64,000 nt of DNA from Methanosarcina barkeri MS (GTDB lineage: Archaea > Halobacteriota > Methanosarcinia > Methanosarcinales > Methanosarcinaceae), in NCBI RefSeq assembly GCF_000970025.1, contig NZ_CP009528.1, forward strand, positions 1,227,168 to 1,291,167, in the 5' to 3' direction. Shown one piece after another: positions 18,659 through 28,734 of this stretch. Numbering within the stretch: position 1 is the stretch's first letter; every line of letters starts with the position of its first letter. The position numbers and the translations under genes were made by a program. The notes below the pieces were generated by a model. The model saw nothing but the letters and a program-made list of their open reading frames with translations. It was not told where the DNA came from and ran no database searches.

Positions 18659-19510
18659 AATAAACTTCCCTTAATTGCTCTGCAGCGAGTGACTTCCCAT
18701 TAATCATTAAGACACCATAATTAAAAAAAGCACTCATCATAAAAAAATTTAACTAGTATCAAAACTTTAGATGAAAATAATCAGAGTAAAAAATTAAACG
18801 GAGAGTATGAAATGAAAAACAATAGAAGTAGAGGCAAAAATGAGAAAAAATAAGGATGAAATTTCATTAAAGGAAACAATAACCCTAAACATTTAGTTTG
18901 AGCATAAGTTAACAACCAAAAAATGGAATTAAGAATCATATTATTATCAACTTCACTTTCGACAGATGTTTTCAAAAAAATAACATTTTTCATGTTATCG
19001 TTTTTGGAAAATTATTCGAAAATTTGCAATTGTTACCTCAACCGAAGCCTCAAGATATCAATACTGAAAATTTTCAATAAAGGAAAAAGGTCGAAAACTG
19101 CAGGATATTTCAAAAACACATGTTTGAGAAAACAGGTCCGTCTTCAGAAAAAACAATGGCAGAAACAATTATATAAATTGATATAACATGCTGCGGAAAG
19201 TGGGCTGCATAATCTACTAAACTCGGAAAAACAGAGAAGTTTGCCTGACAAGAGCCTGACTCGGTTGAAGAACCTGGTAGGCTCATATGTCAACTATGGC
19301 GAAATTAACCCTAAATCTAGTGTTCTCTATTTCTTAAAAACAAATTTAGTTCTGCAAACCGTTGAAATTTTCAATACCATTGAAAAATCTCATGACTTGA
19401 GATCTGTCCATCAGGGGTGTCATAACGTACTGGCTTTTCAAATTCATAGGCAGTACTCAAGTTCCTGCCTTTTTTGAAAAAACTCTACAGGTTGGGCTAA
19501 ATAATTCTGG
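18659..19510. other. Noncoding region upstream of the mtb operon
   Basis: No convincing gene. Short frames at 18923-19186 and 19241-19477 have the biased, low-complexity composition of chance frames. The region may hold regulatory sites for mtbC, but I could not point to one. Confidence 0.45.
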
Positions 19511-19525
19511 ACTTATATATAAATA
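19511..19525 (+). promoter_or_regulatory. TATA box of the mtbC operon
   Basis: ACTTATATATAAATA is a strong archaeal TATA box. Transcription should begin about 25 bp downstream (near 19545), leaving a leader of about 55 nt before the ATG at 19600. Confidence 0.6.
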
Positions 19526-19599
19526 TCCAATTAGAATGCTAGATTTAGTTTTCTCTTCAAATACTAAGGGAATTTCTGGCATTTGTGGAGGTACAAAAA

Positions 19600-20244
19600 A
19601 TGGCAACCAAAGAGGAACTTATTCAGGATCTTTCTGATGCAGTTATCTCCTGTAAAAAAGATGCAGTGCTCGCAGCTGTTAATAAAGCAAAAGAAGTTAT
19701 GGAACCAGCTGAGATCATTGACAAAGGTCTTTCTGCAGGCATGAACCAGGTAGGAATTCTTTTTGAGAGAGGGAAACTTTTCCTGCCCCATGTAATGATG
19801 GCTGCTGATGCAATGACAGCAGGGGTTAAAGTGCTTGAAGCTGAGCTCCCTGCAGGAACAGAGAGTAAGAAACTAGGGATTATCGTAAACGGTACGGTCG
19901 AAGGCGACGTTCATGATATAGGTAAGTCCATAGTATCCACAATGCTCCAGTCTTCTGGTTTTGAAGTATATGATATTGGCAGGGATGTTCCGGTCAGGAA
20001 CTTCATCGAAAAGGCAAAGGAAGTCGATGCCAATATGGTTGGAATTTCCGCCCTTATGACCACAACCCTTCAGGGGCAGAGGGATGTAATTGAGCTCCTC
20101 AAGGAAGAAGGGCTAAGGGACAAAGTAAAAGTCATGGTAGGCGGAGCCCCTGCGACCCAGTCTTGGGCTGACAAAATCGGTGCCGATTGCTATGCTGAAA
20201 ACGCAAGCGAAGCTGTCGCAAAAGCAAAGGAAATGCTACTCTGA
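19600..20244 (+). CDS. mtbC: Dimethylamine corrinoid protein MtbC
   Basis: A 214-aa protein that carries the methyl group on a cobalamin between MtbB and the CoM methyltransferase MtbA. An N-terminal four-helix cap (about residues 1-85) is followed by a Rossmann B12-binding domain with the cobalt-ligand motif EGDVHDIGKSIV (the DxHxxG His), GISALMTTT, and GGAPATQSWADKIGAD. Start: the ATG at 19600 lies 7 nt after a perfect GGAGGT; a GTG at 19585 in the same frame lies before this site and is unlikely. mtbB follows after 71 bp with its own GGAGG. Methylotrophic methanogenesis from dimethylamine. Confidence 0.95.
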   Translation: MATKEELIQDLSDAVISCKKDAVLAAVNKAKEVMEPAEIIDKGLSAGMNQVGILFERGKLFLPHVMMAADAMTAGVKVLEAELPAGTESKKLGIIVNGTVEGDVHDIGKSIVSTMLQSSGFEVYDIGRDVPVRNFIEKAKEVDANMVGISALMTTTLQGQRDVIELLKEEGLRDKVKVMVGGAPATQSWADKIGADCYAENASEAVAKAKEMLL

Positions 20245-20315
20245 ACCCCAATTATCAATATAATTTGTCAATAAAATTTGTGGTCTAAACTAAGTTGATC
20301 TTATGGAGGATAAAA

Positions 20316-21719
20316 ATGGCAACCGAATACGCTTTGCGTATGGGAGACGGTAAACGTGTCTACCTTACCAAAGAAAAAATAATGGCGGAGATTGAGGCCG
20401 GAACTGCAAATGCTGCCGACCTTGGCGAGATCCCTACCTTGAGCGCCAATGAAATGGACAAGCTTGCAGAGATCCTCATGATGCCCGGCAAGACTGTTAG
20501 TGTCGAACAGGGTATGGAAATTCCTGTGACACACGACATCGGTACCATCAGGCTTGACGGTGACCAGGGCAACAGCGGTGTTGGTATTCCTTCCAGCCGT
20601 TTAGTTGGCTGCATGACGCACGAGCGTGCTTTTGGTGCTGACACAATGGAACTCGGGCACATTGATTACAGCTTCAAGCCTGTCAAACCTGTTGTATCAA
20701 ACGAGTGCCAGGCAATGGAAGTCTGCCAGCAGAACATGGTTATTCCGTTGTTTTACGGCGCAATGCCAAACATGGGATTGTATTATACTCCTGATGGACC
20801 TTTCGAGAACCCTGGCGACCTCATGAAGGCTTTCAAGATTCAGGAAGCCTGGGAATCAATGGAACATGCTGCAGAACACCTGACAAGAGACACTGTCTGG
20901 GTTATGCAGAAGCTCTTTGCCTCCGGTGCCGATGGGGTCAACTTCGACACAACCGGTGCAGCAGGCGACGGTGACATGTATGGTACACTCCATGCGATTG
21001 AAGCCCTCAGAAAAGAGTTCCCTGATATGTACATTGAAGCAGGTATGGCTGGGGAGTGTGTCCTTGGTATGCACGGAAACCTTCAGTATGACGGCGTTAC
21101 CCTTGCCGGATTATGGCCTCATCAGCAGGCCCCGCTTGTTGCAAAAGCCGGAGCAAATGTATTTGGACCAGTATGCAACACCAATACCAGTAAGACCTCA
21201 GCCTGGAACCTTGCTCGTGCAGTTACTTTCATCAAGGCTGCCGTAGGAGCTTCTCCAATCCCCTGTCATGTAAATATGGGTATGGGAGTTGGCGGAATTC
21301 CCATGCTCGAAACACCTCCAATTGATGCGGTTACCAGAGCAAGCAAGGCAATGGTCGAAATCGCAGGCGTCGACGGCATATAGATCGGAGTCGGCGACCC
21401 AATGGGTATGCCGATTTCCCACATAATGGCTTCAGGTATGACTGGTATGAGAGCTGCAGGAGACCTTGTTGCAAGAATGGAGTTCTCAAAGAATATGCGC
21501 ATAGGTGAGGCAAAAGAGTACGTTGCAAAGAAACTCGGGGTCGACAAGATGGACCTTGTAGACGAGCACGTTATGCGCGAACTGCGTGAAGAACTTGATA
21601 TTGGTATTATAACGTCAGTACCAGGCGCTGCAAAGGGTATTGCTGCAAAGATGAACATTGAAAAGTTGCTCGGTATTAAGATTAATTCCTGCAATCTCTT
21701 CAGAAAGCAGATAGCGTAA
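20316..21719 (+). CDS. mtbB: Dimethylamine:corrinoid methyltransferase MtbB (pyrrolysine at codon 356)
   Basis: Transfers a methyl group from dimethylamine to the corrinoid of MtbC. ATG at 20316 follows GGAGG (20305-20309). An in-frame TAG at 21381-21383 (codon 356) lies after EIAGVDGI; the same frame continues [18 protein letters not shown] to TAA at 21717, giving 467 residues, the known size of MtbB, with pyrrolysine at the known position. Pyrrolysine is thought to bind and orient the amine in the active site. Reading the TAG as a stop would lose a quarter of the conserved protein. The tRNA-Pyl and pyl genes are not in this window. Immediately 3' of the TAG, a nested inverted repeat (21384-21388 with 21411-21415; inner 21397-21400 with 21404-21407) could form a stem-loop. 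Confidence 0.97.
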
Positions 21720-22012
21720 AGAAAAGCTCCAGAATAACTAAGAAGATACGAAAAAGCGGATATAGATCTCCTGTAGATCTTTCTCAGAATATTTCTTGAT
21801 AATGTTTCTAGGCGATGTTTCTGGAAGATATCTCTTGGAGATATTTCTGGAAAATAGTTCTGGAAGATATTTCTTGATAATATTCTGGGAAGGCTTGATT
21901 TTCCTGATTTTCCACTTTTTCCATTTGCAGGCTTTTATGAGTCGATTTATGCTGCAAGAGCTGTGCGAATCGTCAATTTCCGTCTATAGTAATTATAGGA
22001 GTGTGTTTGAAA
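21720..22012. other. Spacer between mtbB and permease with imperfect repeats
   Basis: Contains several imperfect copies of a TTCTGGAAGATATTTCTT-like unit (about 21780-21890), some able to pair as AAGATATCTCTTGGAGATATTTCT. No gene was seen. It may act in partial termination or mRNA processing between mtbB and the permease. Confidence 0.4.
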
Positions 22013-23455
22013 ATGAGCGACGAAAACAGTGAAAACGGAGGGCTCCAGCGAACAATTGATTGGAAGCAAGGACTTGCAATTGCCCTGGGGGTTCCTGTGC
22101 TGATCCTGCCGTCCATAGGTTATTTTGCAAATTATGTCTGGGCCTTTGCAATCATTATCTGGGCGCTATCTGTCTTTCAGGGTTTCATGCAAAATTTTGC
22201 TTACGGAGAACTTGCCACAATGTTCCCGAAAGCATCCGGGCTTCCAGGGTACGCCCAGAGTGTTTTTACGGGTAACGCAAATAACCGATATGACCTTAGC
22301 AAATTGCTTGGAGGTTTCAGTGCCTGGAGTTACTGGTTTGCCTGGAATCCGGTTCTTGCAATCTATTCAATTTTGATCGGAAGCTATCTTAAAGGCCTGG
22401 TCCCTGCACTTGCAGGTGTGCCTGACCTTGTTGTTTACCTGGCGTCCGGTGCAGTCGTATTCGTGCTTCTTATCCTGGTTAATTATCGCGGGCTATCGGG
22501 TGGAGCAAAGCTCGGGTACATTCTTGCCGTGCTTTCGCTTGCCCCACTTATCATTATTGCCCTTGCGCCTTTCGTAACCGGGCACTTTGAGATCAGTAAT
22601 ATTACCGGTGCCTGGCTTCCCACAAACTGGAGTTGGGATATCCAGCATATCCTGATCTTGCTCGGGCTTTTTGCAATGGCTCAGTGGAGTGCCTGCGCCT
22701 GGGAAACCGCAGCGATCTACGGGCCCGAATATAAACAGCCCAAATCAGATGTCCCAAAAGCCCTCTTTATCTGCGGTGCGATATGTCTTGTGACCTTCAT
22801 TCTTGTCCAGGCAGCCTGTACAGGAGCTCTGGGAATTGAAGGAATCCTGGACGAACCGGTTTCTCCAATGCTGCCTATAGCCCAGATGACCCTTGGTCCT
22901 ATAGGTGGATCTCTGACTATCTTCATGTTGATTGCGGCAATGGTTCTTATTATCCAGACTGCCTTCCTTGGAGCTTCAAGGGCCATGTATTCCATGGCTG
23001 AAGAAGGAAATCTGCCAGGGTTCTTTGGAAAAATGAATTCACATGGAACTCCAGTCAACGCAATGATCGTCATTGCCCTCCTGAATATGGGTTTCATCTG
23101 CCTGGGAACTCCTGCAGCTATAGTTGCAGCTTCAGCAATAGGTTATGTCTGTGCCAACGGGATAAGTCTGCTCGCGTATGTTAAGGCAAAAATTGACCCG
23201 AGGTTCTCTAAGCTTGAAAGACCGTTCAAAGCTCCTGGAAGCTGGCAATACGTAGCCCTTTTCTTTGGGTTTTTTAACCTCCCTCTGTGTCTTATTGGGA
23301 TAATATACCTTAACAGTCTTGAGTTAGGCTGGACTTCAACGATAGTTGGCTTCGTGGTGCTTGCCCTTTATCTCCCTCTCTGGTACTATTCCCAAAATGA
23401 AAACAGGACAACTTTAGAGACGGATAATTCCCTATCAGGCGAGTCCACGATATAA
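22013..23455 (+). CDS. mtbP: APC-superfamily permease, probable methylamine permease
   Basis: A protein of about 480 aa with some twelve membrane segments and the APC-family start (QGLAIALGVPVLILPSIGYF). It also has the intracellular SGGAKLG loop and a helix 8 region with FLGASRAMYSMAEEGNLP, typical of amino acid/polyamine/organocation carriers. It lies just downstream of mtbCB in the same direction, where Methanosarcina methylamine operons usually encode a permease, so uptake of dimethylamine is the likely role. The symbol is an inference from position. ATG at 22013 follows AGGAG (21997-22001); GTG at 22001 overlaps that site and is less likely. Confidence 0.8.
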   Translation: MSDENSENGGLQRTIDWKQGLAIALGVPVLILPSIGYFANYVWAFAIIIWALSVFQGFMQNFAYGELATMFPKASGLPGYAQSVFTGNANNRYDLSKLLGGFSAWSYWFAWNPVLAIYSILIGSYLKGLVPALAGVPDLVVYLASGAVVFVLLILVNYRGLSGGAKLGYILAVLSLAPLIIIALAPFVTGHFEISNITGAWLPTNWSWDIQHILILLGLFAMAQWSACAWETAAIYGPEYKQPKSDVPKALFICGAICLVTFILVQAACTGALGIEGILDEPVSPMLPIAQMTLGPIGGSLTIFMLIAAMVLIIQTAFLGASRAMYSMAEEGNLPGFFGKMNSHGTPVNAMIVIALLNMGFICLGTPAAIVAASAIGYVCANGISLLAYVKAKIDPRFSKLERPFKAPGSWQYVALFFGFFNLPLCLIGIIYLNSLELGWTSTIVGFVVLALYLPLWYYSQNENRTTLETDNSLSGESTI

Positions 23456-23630
23456 AGGGCGCAAAGAGACATTACAAAAGTAAATCCGAAAATTTCCACC
23501 GTTTTCATTTTTCGGAAACCGGTCAAACTCGTGAGTCGATAAATATTATCGGATCATGAGTTCTGTTTCTGGTGCAAAAAGGGTTAGCAGAAAATAGGTG
23601 GCTACAGGATACATAATCTATATGCGGTAG

Positions 23631-23796
23631 TATTAATTTATAGATAATAATATTAATTTACAGATAATAATATTAATTTGCAGATAATAATATTAATTTA
23701 TAGATAATAATATTAATTTACAGATAATAATATTAATTTACAGATAATAATATTAATTTATAGATACTAATATTAATTTACAGATAATAATATTAT
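23631..23796. repeat. 20-bp tandem repeat, 8 units plus partial
   Basis: Eight near-perfect copies of TATTAATTTAYAGATAATAA and a partial ninth lie downstream of the permease gene. The unit contains TTAAT/ATTAA and TTAT/ATAA self-complementary parts. It is noncoding. Confidence 0.95.
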
Positions 23797-25240
23797 AGAA
23801 AATATGTAACCTTAATAATCCTGAAGCCTCATACTCATTTTTTTATTATCAAAAGACAAAAAGCCTTGAAACTAAAGACATTTTCGCTATCTCAATTCTA
23901 CGAGTTCATCCCAAAGCCAACTTTTAGTCACGAGGCTAAATAATGTAACTGCTCATGATAAATGAGATTTTTGTTGCAACAATTACAGGCGTGACTTTTA
24001 TTCTCAATCGGTATATTTTTAAAACTGTTTTCATGATCCAAAGTTTTGAGAATTGCAAATTATAGCTCAAAAGAAACTGTTTTGAGTTTTAGGATTAGCT
24101 CTACAAGAAAATAACCATTCTGGCCGAAAATTGAGTAAGGGGTAAAAAATAGAAAAAGTGAGGAAAAATAGAAAAAGTGAGGAAAATAAGTACGAAGAAT
24201 ATAACTTGACTATATCACGTTACAAGGTAAAAAGTCATCATTAGACCTCATATCCCAAGTATATTGTTTGTAGTGAAATTAATAACTGCAATTGGACTAA
24301 CTGTCTAATCTGACATATTACCTGCAATGAAATAACCTTTGCAACTTATAAGTTATTGTACTTTGATTGGTTATCTTGATATTGAAAAATCAAAAAGTCC
24401 AATTGGACATCTGCGTAGTTTATTCTGAGATAGGGCTATAGTTGAGATAGTAATAGTGAAAAAATTCAGTTACGGAGGTATCCAGAAGCTATGGCATTCC
24501 CACATACCAAAGCTCTGGTACATTTTTAATGCATTTGCTGGAATTCGGAGTAAGGAAAATTTCGGTTAAACCTGAAATGTTCCTTTTTAGTTCTCCAGAG
24601 ATACCGTGAGTTTCAGCCAGATTTTCACATAGATCCGGCATGAATCCAGCAGTACTCTTTAATCTCTTCTCAAAAGGATGCAATAATTTCTATCGTTTTT
24701 TAATGTTTGTACTTTTAATCTGTTTTTAATGCGCCATTTTTAGTTCATTTTTTATGTCGTTTTTTATTTTACAGTTTTTATTATTGGTGGTTGTTTTATT
24801 CCGTTTTTCTTGTCATTTTTAATAATTTTAGCGGTCACTTTATCCTATCTTTCTTGCCATTTTTGTTTATCCTGTGACCATATATCCCGTTTTTAACGCT
24901 AGTTCTAATTTATTACTTGCCCTTCCAGAAGTATTCATTGTTCTTTCAGGCAATTATTTTTTGTTGGATTTGTTCTTGTTAACTGGCAAGTGATTTATCT
25001 ATGGTTTCAATAATATATAGCCCGATTCGCATTGCTCTTGCAAAAGTTTCGGGTAGGAGAAAGAGCTACATGCAGGTTCTAAAGTAAAGTGATATTTTAA
25101 TGCCGTTAAATTTTTCAACCTAGTCTATCAAAGCTCAGGAAGCCTTTTAGAATCTTTTTAAAAATCAAAATTTTTTTAAATATAACTCGTTTGTAACATA
25201 ATCTTTTAATAAAAGTACTCTCTATATATATAAGTTAACA
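23797..25240. other. Long noncoding spacer before the Msr regulator
   Basis: 1.4 kb without a convincing gene. It contains a dispersed repeat copy (24343-24430) and a T-rich stretch (24690-24900) with repeated TTTTTAAT/TTTTTAT words. A short minus-strand frame at 24489-24683 is not recognisable. A TATA-like TTTAAATATAACTC at about 25175-25188 may serve the gene at 25241. Confidence 0.5.
24343..24430. repeat. Dispersed repeat, related to the segment inside the SET gene
   Basis: About 88 bp (AACTTATAAGTT, then TTTGATTGG, CTTGATA, GAAAAATCAAAA, GTTTATTCTG) align with 52154-52240 at the 3' end of the SET-domain gene, in the same orientation relative to the + strand. Confidence 0.7.
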
Positions 25241-26026
25241 ATGAGCTCATCTTTGTGTGACACTATCTGGCTTTCTGAAAAAAGAAAAAATCTCCTTCTC
25301 CTGCTTATGGAAGGTCCCAGGAATATTGAGCAAATAAAAACCTCTCTCAACGTGACCTCAAAGGCGATGATGCCCCAGATTAAAATCCTTAAAAAACAGG
25401 GCCTGGTCCTTCAGAAAGAGAACACTTATATGCTCTCGGAGATTGGAAAACTTGTTGTAGGAAACATGCTCCCTCTCCTGAATACGCTTGAGGTCCTCGA
25501 GGAAAACAAGGAATACTGGACAAGCCGGGATACAAGTGTCATTCCCCAGGAGCAATTTATGCGGCTTGGAGAATTGGGTGAGTGCATGGTAATCGAACCT
25601 GATCTTAACCATCTGTTTGACCTTCCAAGGGAATTTACGGAGAATCTTATAAAGTCCAGATGCATCATGAGTTCGCTTTCTTACTATCATCCTCTTTATT
25701 CGTCGCTTTATTCCAGGCTTGCAAAAAGCGGAGCTGAAATGGAAATAGTGCTTACAAAAGCCGTACTTGAAAGGCTAAAAAATGATTGTAGAGACGAGCT
25801 GGAAACCCTGCTCGACTCCGAGAGTACGGTTGTTAAGATCTGCGAGGAAAACCTGAATCTTCCGACAATTGCTGTTACTGAAAAATTCATGTATATCTGC
25901 CTCTTCAACAAGCAGGGAAAATACGACCATAGGAAAGTGATGAGTTTCGATGCAAGCGCTCTTCGCTGGGGAAGGGAGCTTTTCATGCATTATAATGAAT
26001 TGTCTCAAGAAGTAATCGAAATCTGA
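25241..26026 (+). CDS. Msr-type transcriptional regulator (wHTH + DUF1724)
   Basis: A 261-aa protein with an N-terminal winged helix (residues about 10-70: IEQIKTSLNVTSKAMMPQIKILKKQGLV) and a C-terminal DUF1724-like domain with YHPLYSSLYSRLAKSGAE and ALRWGRELF. This is the build of the methyltransferase-specific regulator (Msr) family that controls methylotrophic methyltransferase genes in Methanosarcina. Its closeness to mtbCB and its position directly before a sensor kinase suggest control of methylamine genes. The actual target is an inference. Confidence 0.85.
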   Translation: MSSSLCDTIWLSEKRKNLLLLLMEGPRNIEQIKTSLNVTSKAMMPQIKILKKQGLVLQKENTYMLSEIGKLVVGNMLPLLNTLEVLEENKEYWTSRDTSVIPQEQFMRLGELGECMVIEPDLNHLFDLPREFTENLIKSRCIMSSLSYYHPLYSSLYSRLAKSGAEMEIVLTKAVLERLKNDCRDELETLLDSESTVVKICEENLNLPTIAVTEKFMYICLFNKQGKYDHRKVMSFDASALRWGRELFMHYNELSQEVIEI

Positions 26027-26101
26027 AGCATGCCTTATCTTTACAGGCAGGACCAAAATAGGCCTTCCACCTTTCTTTCATAACTGGCTGGAGTTTTGAC
26101 T

Positions 26102-28696
26102 ATGAGATTTAATAATTTCCCCCTGAAATCAAAGCTAGTTATCTACATTGTTGTTGGGGTTTTTCTTGTTCTCGCAGTTTCTACGGCTGTGATCATCAGT
26201 ACGGTCACCTCCCAGGAAGAAAAGCTGGCTTATCAGAAATCAATTGAAATGGCAAGCAGTTATGCAAACCAGTTCGATACCGGCATGAAAGCTAACAGCG
26301 CAGTTGCAAAAACTCTTGCTCTTACAATGGAAAATTACAAGGCTTCCAACAGGACTGAGGTAATAGGCATCCTTGAGAATATCCTTGAAAAAAATCCAAA
26401 TCTGATTGGGGTTTATGTGGGATACGAGCCAAACGCTTTTGATGGCAAAGATGCAGAATATATTAACGCCTCAGGACACGATGCAACAGGCAGATTTGTT
26501 CCTTATTGCAATAAAATTAAAGGTCCTATGACAATTGAGCCTCTTGTCCACTATGATTTTTCTGATTATTACCAGCTGCCAAAAGCCAGAGAAGAAGATG
26601 TCCTGACCGAACCCTACTTTTATGAAGGAATATTCATGGTGAGTTATGACTCTCCTATTTTTAAAAATGGAGAGTTTGTAGGGATTGCCGGTGTGGATGT
26701 ACCTCTTGATTATATGGACGATGTTTTGAGTAAGGTCAAAGCTTTTGACACAGGATACGCCTTCATGGTAAGCAACACAGGCGTCCTGCTCTCTCACCCT
26801 ACACGCAAGGACTGGATCGGGAAAAAGAGTCTCTACGACTTTAATTCGAAAGAAATATCCAGAGCCGCAGATGATATAAAAAACGGAACTGGCGGATATA
26901 TTGAGACCCTGGACTCTACCACAGGCAAAACTGTTGTAATGTTCTATGAACCTGTGCGAACCGGAAATCTCGCCTTTGTGCTTGTAATTCCTAAAGAGGA
27001 AATGCTTGAAGGTGTTGTTGATCTTCGGAACAGGCTTCTGGTCATTTCTGCAATTTCCATTCTGTTTATGGCGGCTCTTGCTTATATGATTGCTCTTTCT
27101 ATTACAAGGCCAATAGATGAAATCGTTAAGGATTTCAAGAACATTGCCCAGGATGCGGTTCAAGGAAAACTTGATGTCAGGGCAGACACAGATGTGGAGA
27201 GAGATTTCAGAGAAATCCCTACAGGCCTGAATGAAATCCTTAAAGCTGTAATTGTTCCTGTAAGAGAGTCTATAAGAGTAACCAATGCACTTGCAAGAGG
27301 GGAGTTAAAAGAGAGGGTAAATGTGGATGTACAGGGAGAGTTTAGAGAACTCGGAAATACACTTGACAAATTCTCAGAAACTTTGAACAGTATTATTGAT
27401 GATTCAAATGCTGTTCTTACTGCATTCCAGCAGAATGATTTTAAACGGCAGATCAGTATCCATGGGCAGGGTGATTTCAAGCTGCTTACGGACGGAATCG
27501 AAGAAACCCGTCAGGCTCTTGATATGATTACAACCCAGAGAAGAGAGGCGGAAAAAGCCCTTCTGGACTATGCGAAAGAACTTGAGCGTTCCAACCAGCT
27601 TAAGGAAGAGCTGGAAAGGGTTATCAATACAAGTCCTGTAATTGTGTTTCTGTGGAAGTATGAACCCAAGTGGCCTGCAGAGTTTGTTTCGGAAAATATT
27701 ACCAGGCTGGGTTATGAGGTAGAGGATTTCACCTCGAACAGGCTTCTTTATGGGGATATTGTGCATCCCGAAGACTTGAAAAAGATGACCGACGAACTTG
27801 AAATGAACGTTGAAGCCGGCTGCGCGGACTATACCTCAGAATATAGGATTCTCACAAAATCCGGGGAGGCCCGCTGGGTTGACGAAAGGACATTTATCCA
27901 GCGCAGCGAGGACGGCGACGTCCATCTTCAGGGCATTATTCTGGACATAACCGAGCATAAGAAAGCCGAAGATGCACTTCTCCAGATGGAGGAAATCCGC
28001 AAAAAAGAAATTCATCACCGCATTAAGAATAATTTGCAGGTGATTTCTATGCTTTTATATCTTGAGTCCGGAAATTTTACGGACAGGGATGTGATCGAGG
28101 CTTTCAGGGACAGCCAGAACAGGGTAAAATCAATGGCTCTTGTCCACGAAAAACTTTACCAGTCCGAGGATATGGTAAGTGTGGACTTTGCGGATTATAT
28201 TGAGAATCTTGTAGATTACCTGTTCCAGTCCTACTCTTTGGACAGCAGAAAAGTGAGTTTGAAGTTGGATGTCGAAAAGGTTTTCCTTGGAATGGATACG
28301 GCTGTTCCCCTGGGAATAATTGTCAATGAGCTGGTCTCAAATTCTCTGAAACATGCTTTTGCCGGAGAGAAAGAAGGAGAGATATATATTGAGTTGCACA
28401 GAAGTAGAGAAAACTCTACCTTGCAGAATAAGGATCCTGACAACTCCGAAAATACAAAATCCAGGCCGCAGAATAATGAACAGACTGACCTTAACGGCGT
28501 AACAGAGGACAAGGATGAGAAGTTGATCCTTATAGTTAGAGATAACGGCAAGGGATTCCCTGAGAATCTGGACTTCCGGAACACAACTTCCTTGGGCTTA
28601 CAGCTGGTAACAACGCTTGTAGATCAGATTGAAGGGGATATTAGACTTGATCGATGCAGGGGAACAAGTTTCGAGATTAGTTTTCTCAGAAAATGA
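26102..28696 (+). CDS. Membrane sensor histidine kinase (Cache-HAMP-PAS-HisKA_2-HATPase)
   Basis: About 864 aa. TM1 at about residues 10-33; a large extracellular dCache domain with GVYVGYEPNAFDGKD and VSNTGVLLSHPTRKDWIG; TM2 (LLVISAISILFMAALAYMIA); HAMP segments; and a PAS domain (about 510-630, with EYRILTKSGEARWVDER). A HisKA_2 box EIHHRIKNNLQVISMLL holds the phospho-accepting His. The ATPase domain has an N box (GIIVNELVSNSLKHAF), a G box (DNGKGFPENL) and GTSFEISF. The Cache domain should bind a small extracellular molecule; PAS adds a second input. ATG at 26102 follows GGAG; TTG at 26096 is an in-frame alternative. It lies 75 bp after the Msr gene and 38 bp before a response regulator, so probably one operon. 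Confidence 0.9.
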   Translation: MRFNNFPLKSKLVIYIVVGVFLVLAVSTAVIISTVTSQEEKLAYQKSIEMASSYANQFDTGMKANSAVAKTLALTMENYKASNRTEVIGILENILEKNPNLIGVYVGYEPNAFDGKDAEYINASGHDATGRFVPYCNKIKGPMTIEPLVHYDFSDYYQLPKAREEDVLTEPYFYEGIFMVSYDSPIFKNGEFVGIAGVDVPLDYMDDVLSKVKAFDTGYAFMVSNTGVLLSHPTRKDWIGKKSLYDFNSKEISRAADDIKNGTGGYIETLDSTTGKTVVMFYEPVRTGNLAFVLVIPKEEMLEGVVDLRNRLLVISAISILFMAALAYMIALSITRPIDEIVKDFKNIAQDAVQGKLDVRADTDVERDFREIPTGLNEILKAVIVPVRESIRVTNALARGELKERVNVDVQGEFRELGNTLDKFSETLNSIIDDSNAVLTAFQQNDFKRQISIHGQGDFKLLTDGIEETRQALDMITTQRREAEKALLDYAKELERSNQLKEELERVINTSPVIVFLWKYEPKWPAEFVSENITRLGYEVEDFTSNRLLYGDIVHPEDLKKMTDELEMNVEAGCADYTSEYRILTKSGEARWVDERTFIQRSEDGDVHLQGIILDITEHKKAEDALLQMEEIRKKEIHHRIKNNLQVISMLLYLESGNFTDRDVIEAFRDSQNRVKSMALVHEKLYQSEDMVSVDFADYIENLVDYLFQSYSLDSRKVSLKLDVEKVFLGMDTAVPLGIIVNELVSNSLKHAFAGEKEGEIYIELHRSRENSTLQNKDPDNSENTKSRPQNNEQTDLNGVTEDKDEKLILIVRDNGKGFPENLDFRNTTSLGLQLVTTLVDQIEGDIRLDRCRGTSFEISFLRK

Positions 28697-28734
28697 ATTA
28701 TAAATAATGTGTGATAGTGGTGGAAGGAAGAATA

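Noticed and set aside
18923-19477. Short plus-strand frames upstream of mtbC as leader peptides
   Set aside because: No ribosome sites, and they lie before the TATA box of the operon.
21381-21383. TAG as a true stop making mtbB a pseudogene
   Set aside because: The position matches the known pyrrolysine codon of MtbB and the downstream 111 codons are fully conserved in the same frame.
23631-23796. CRISPR array
   Set aside because: Units are 20 bp, contiguous, without unique spacers; there are no cas genes nearby. The same holds for the other tandem repeats.
24489-24683. 64-aa minus-strand frame in the 23.8-25.2 kb spacer
   Set aside because: No ribosome site or motif; the length is within chance for this region.
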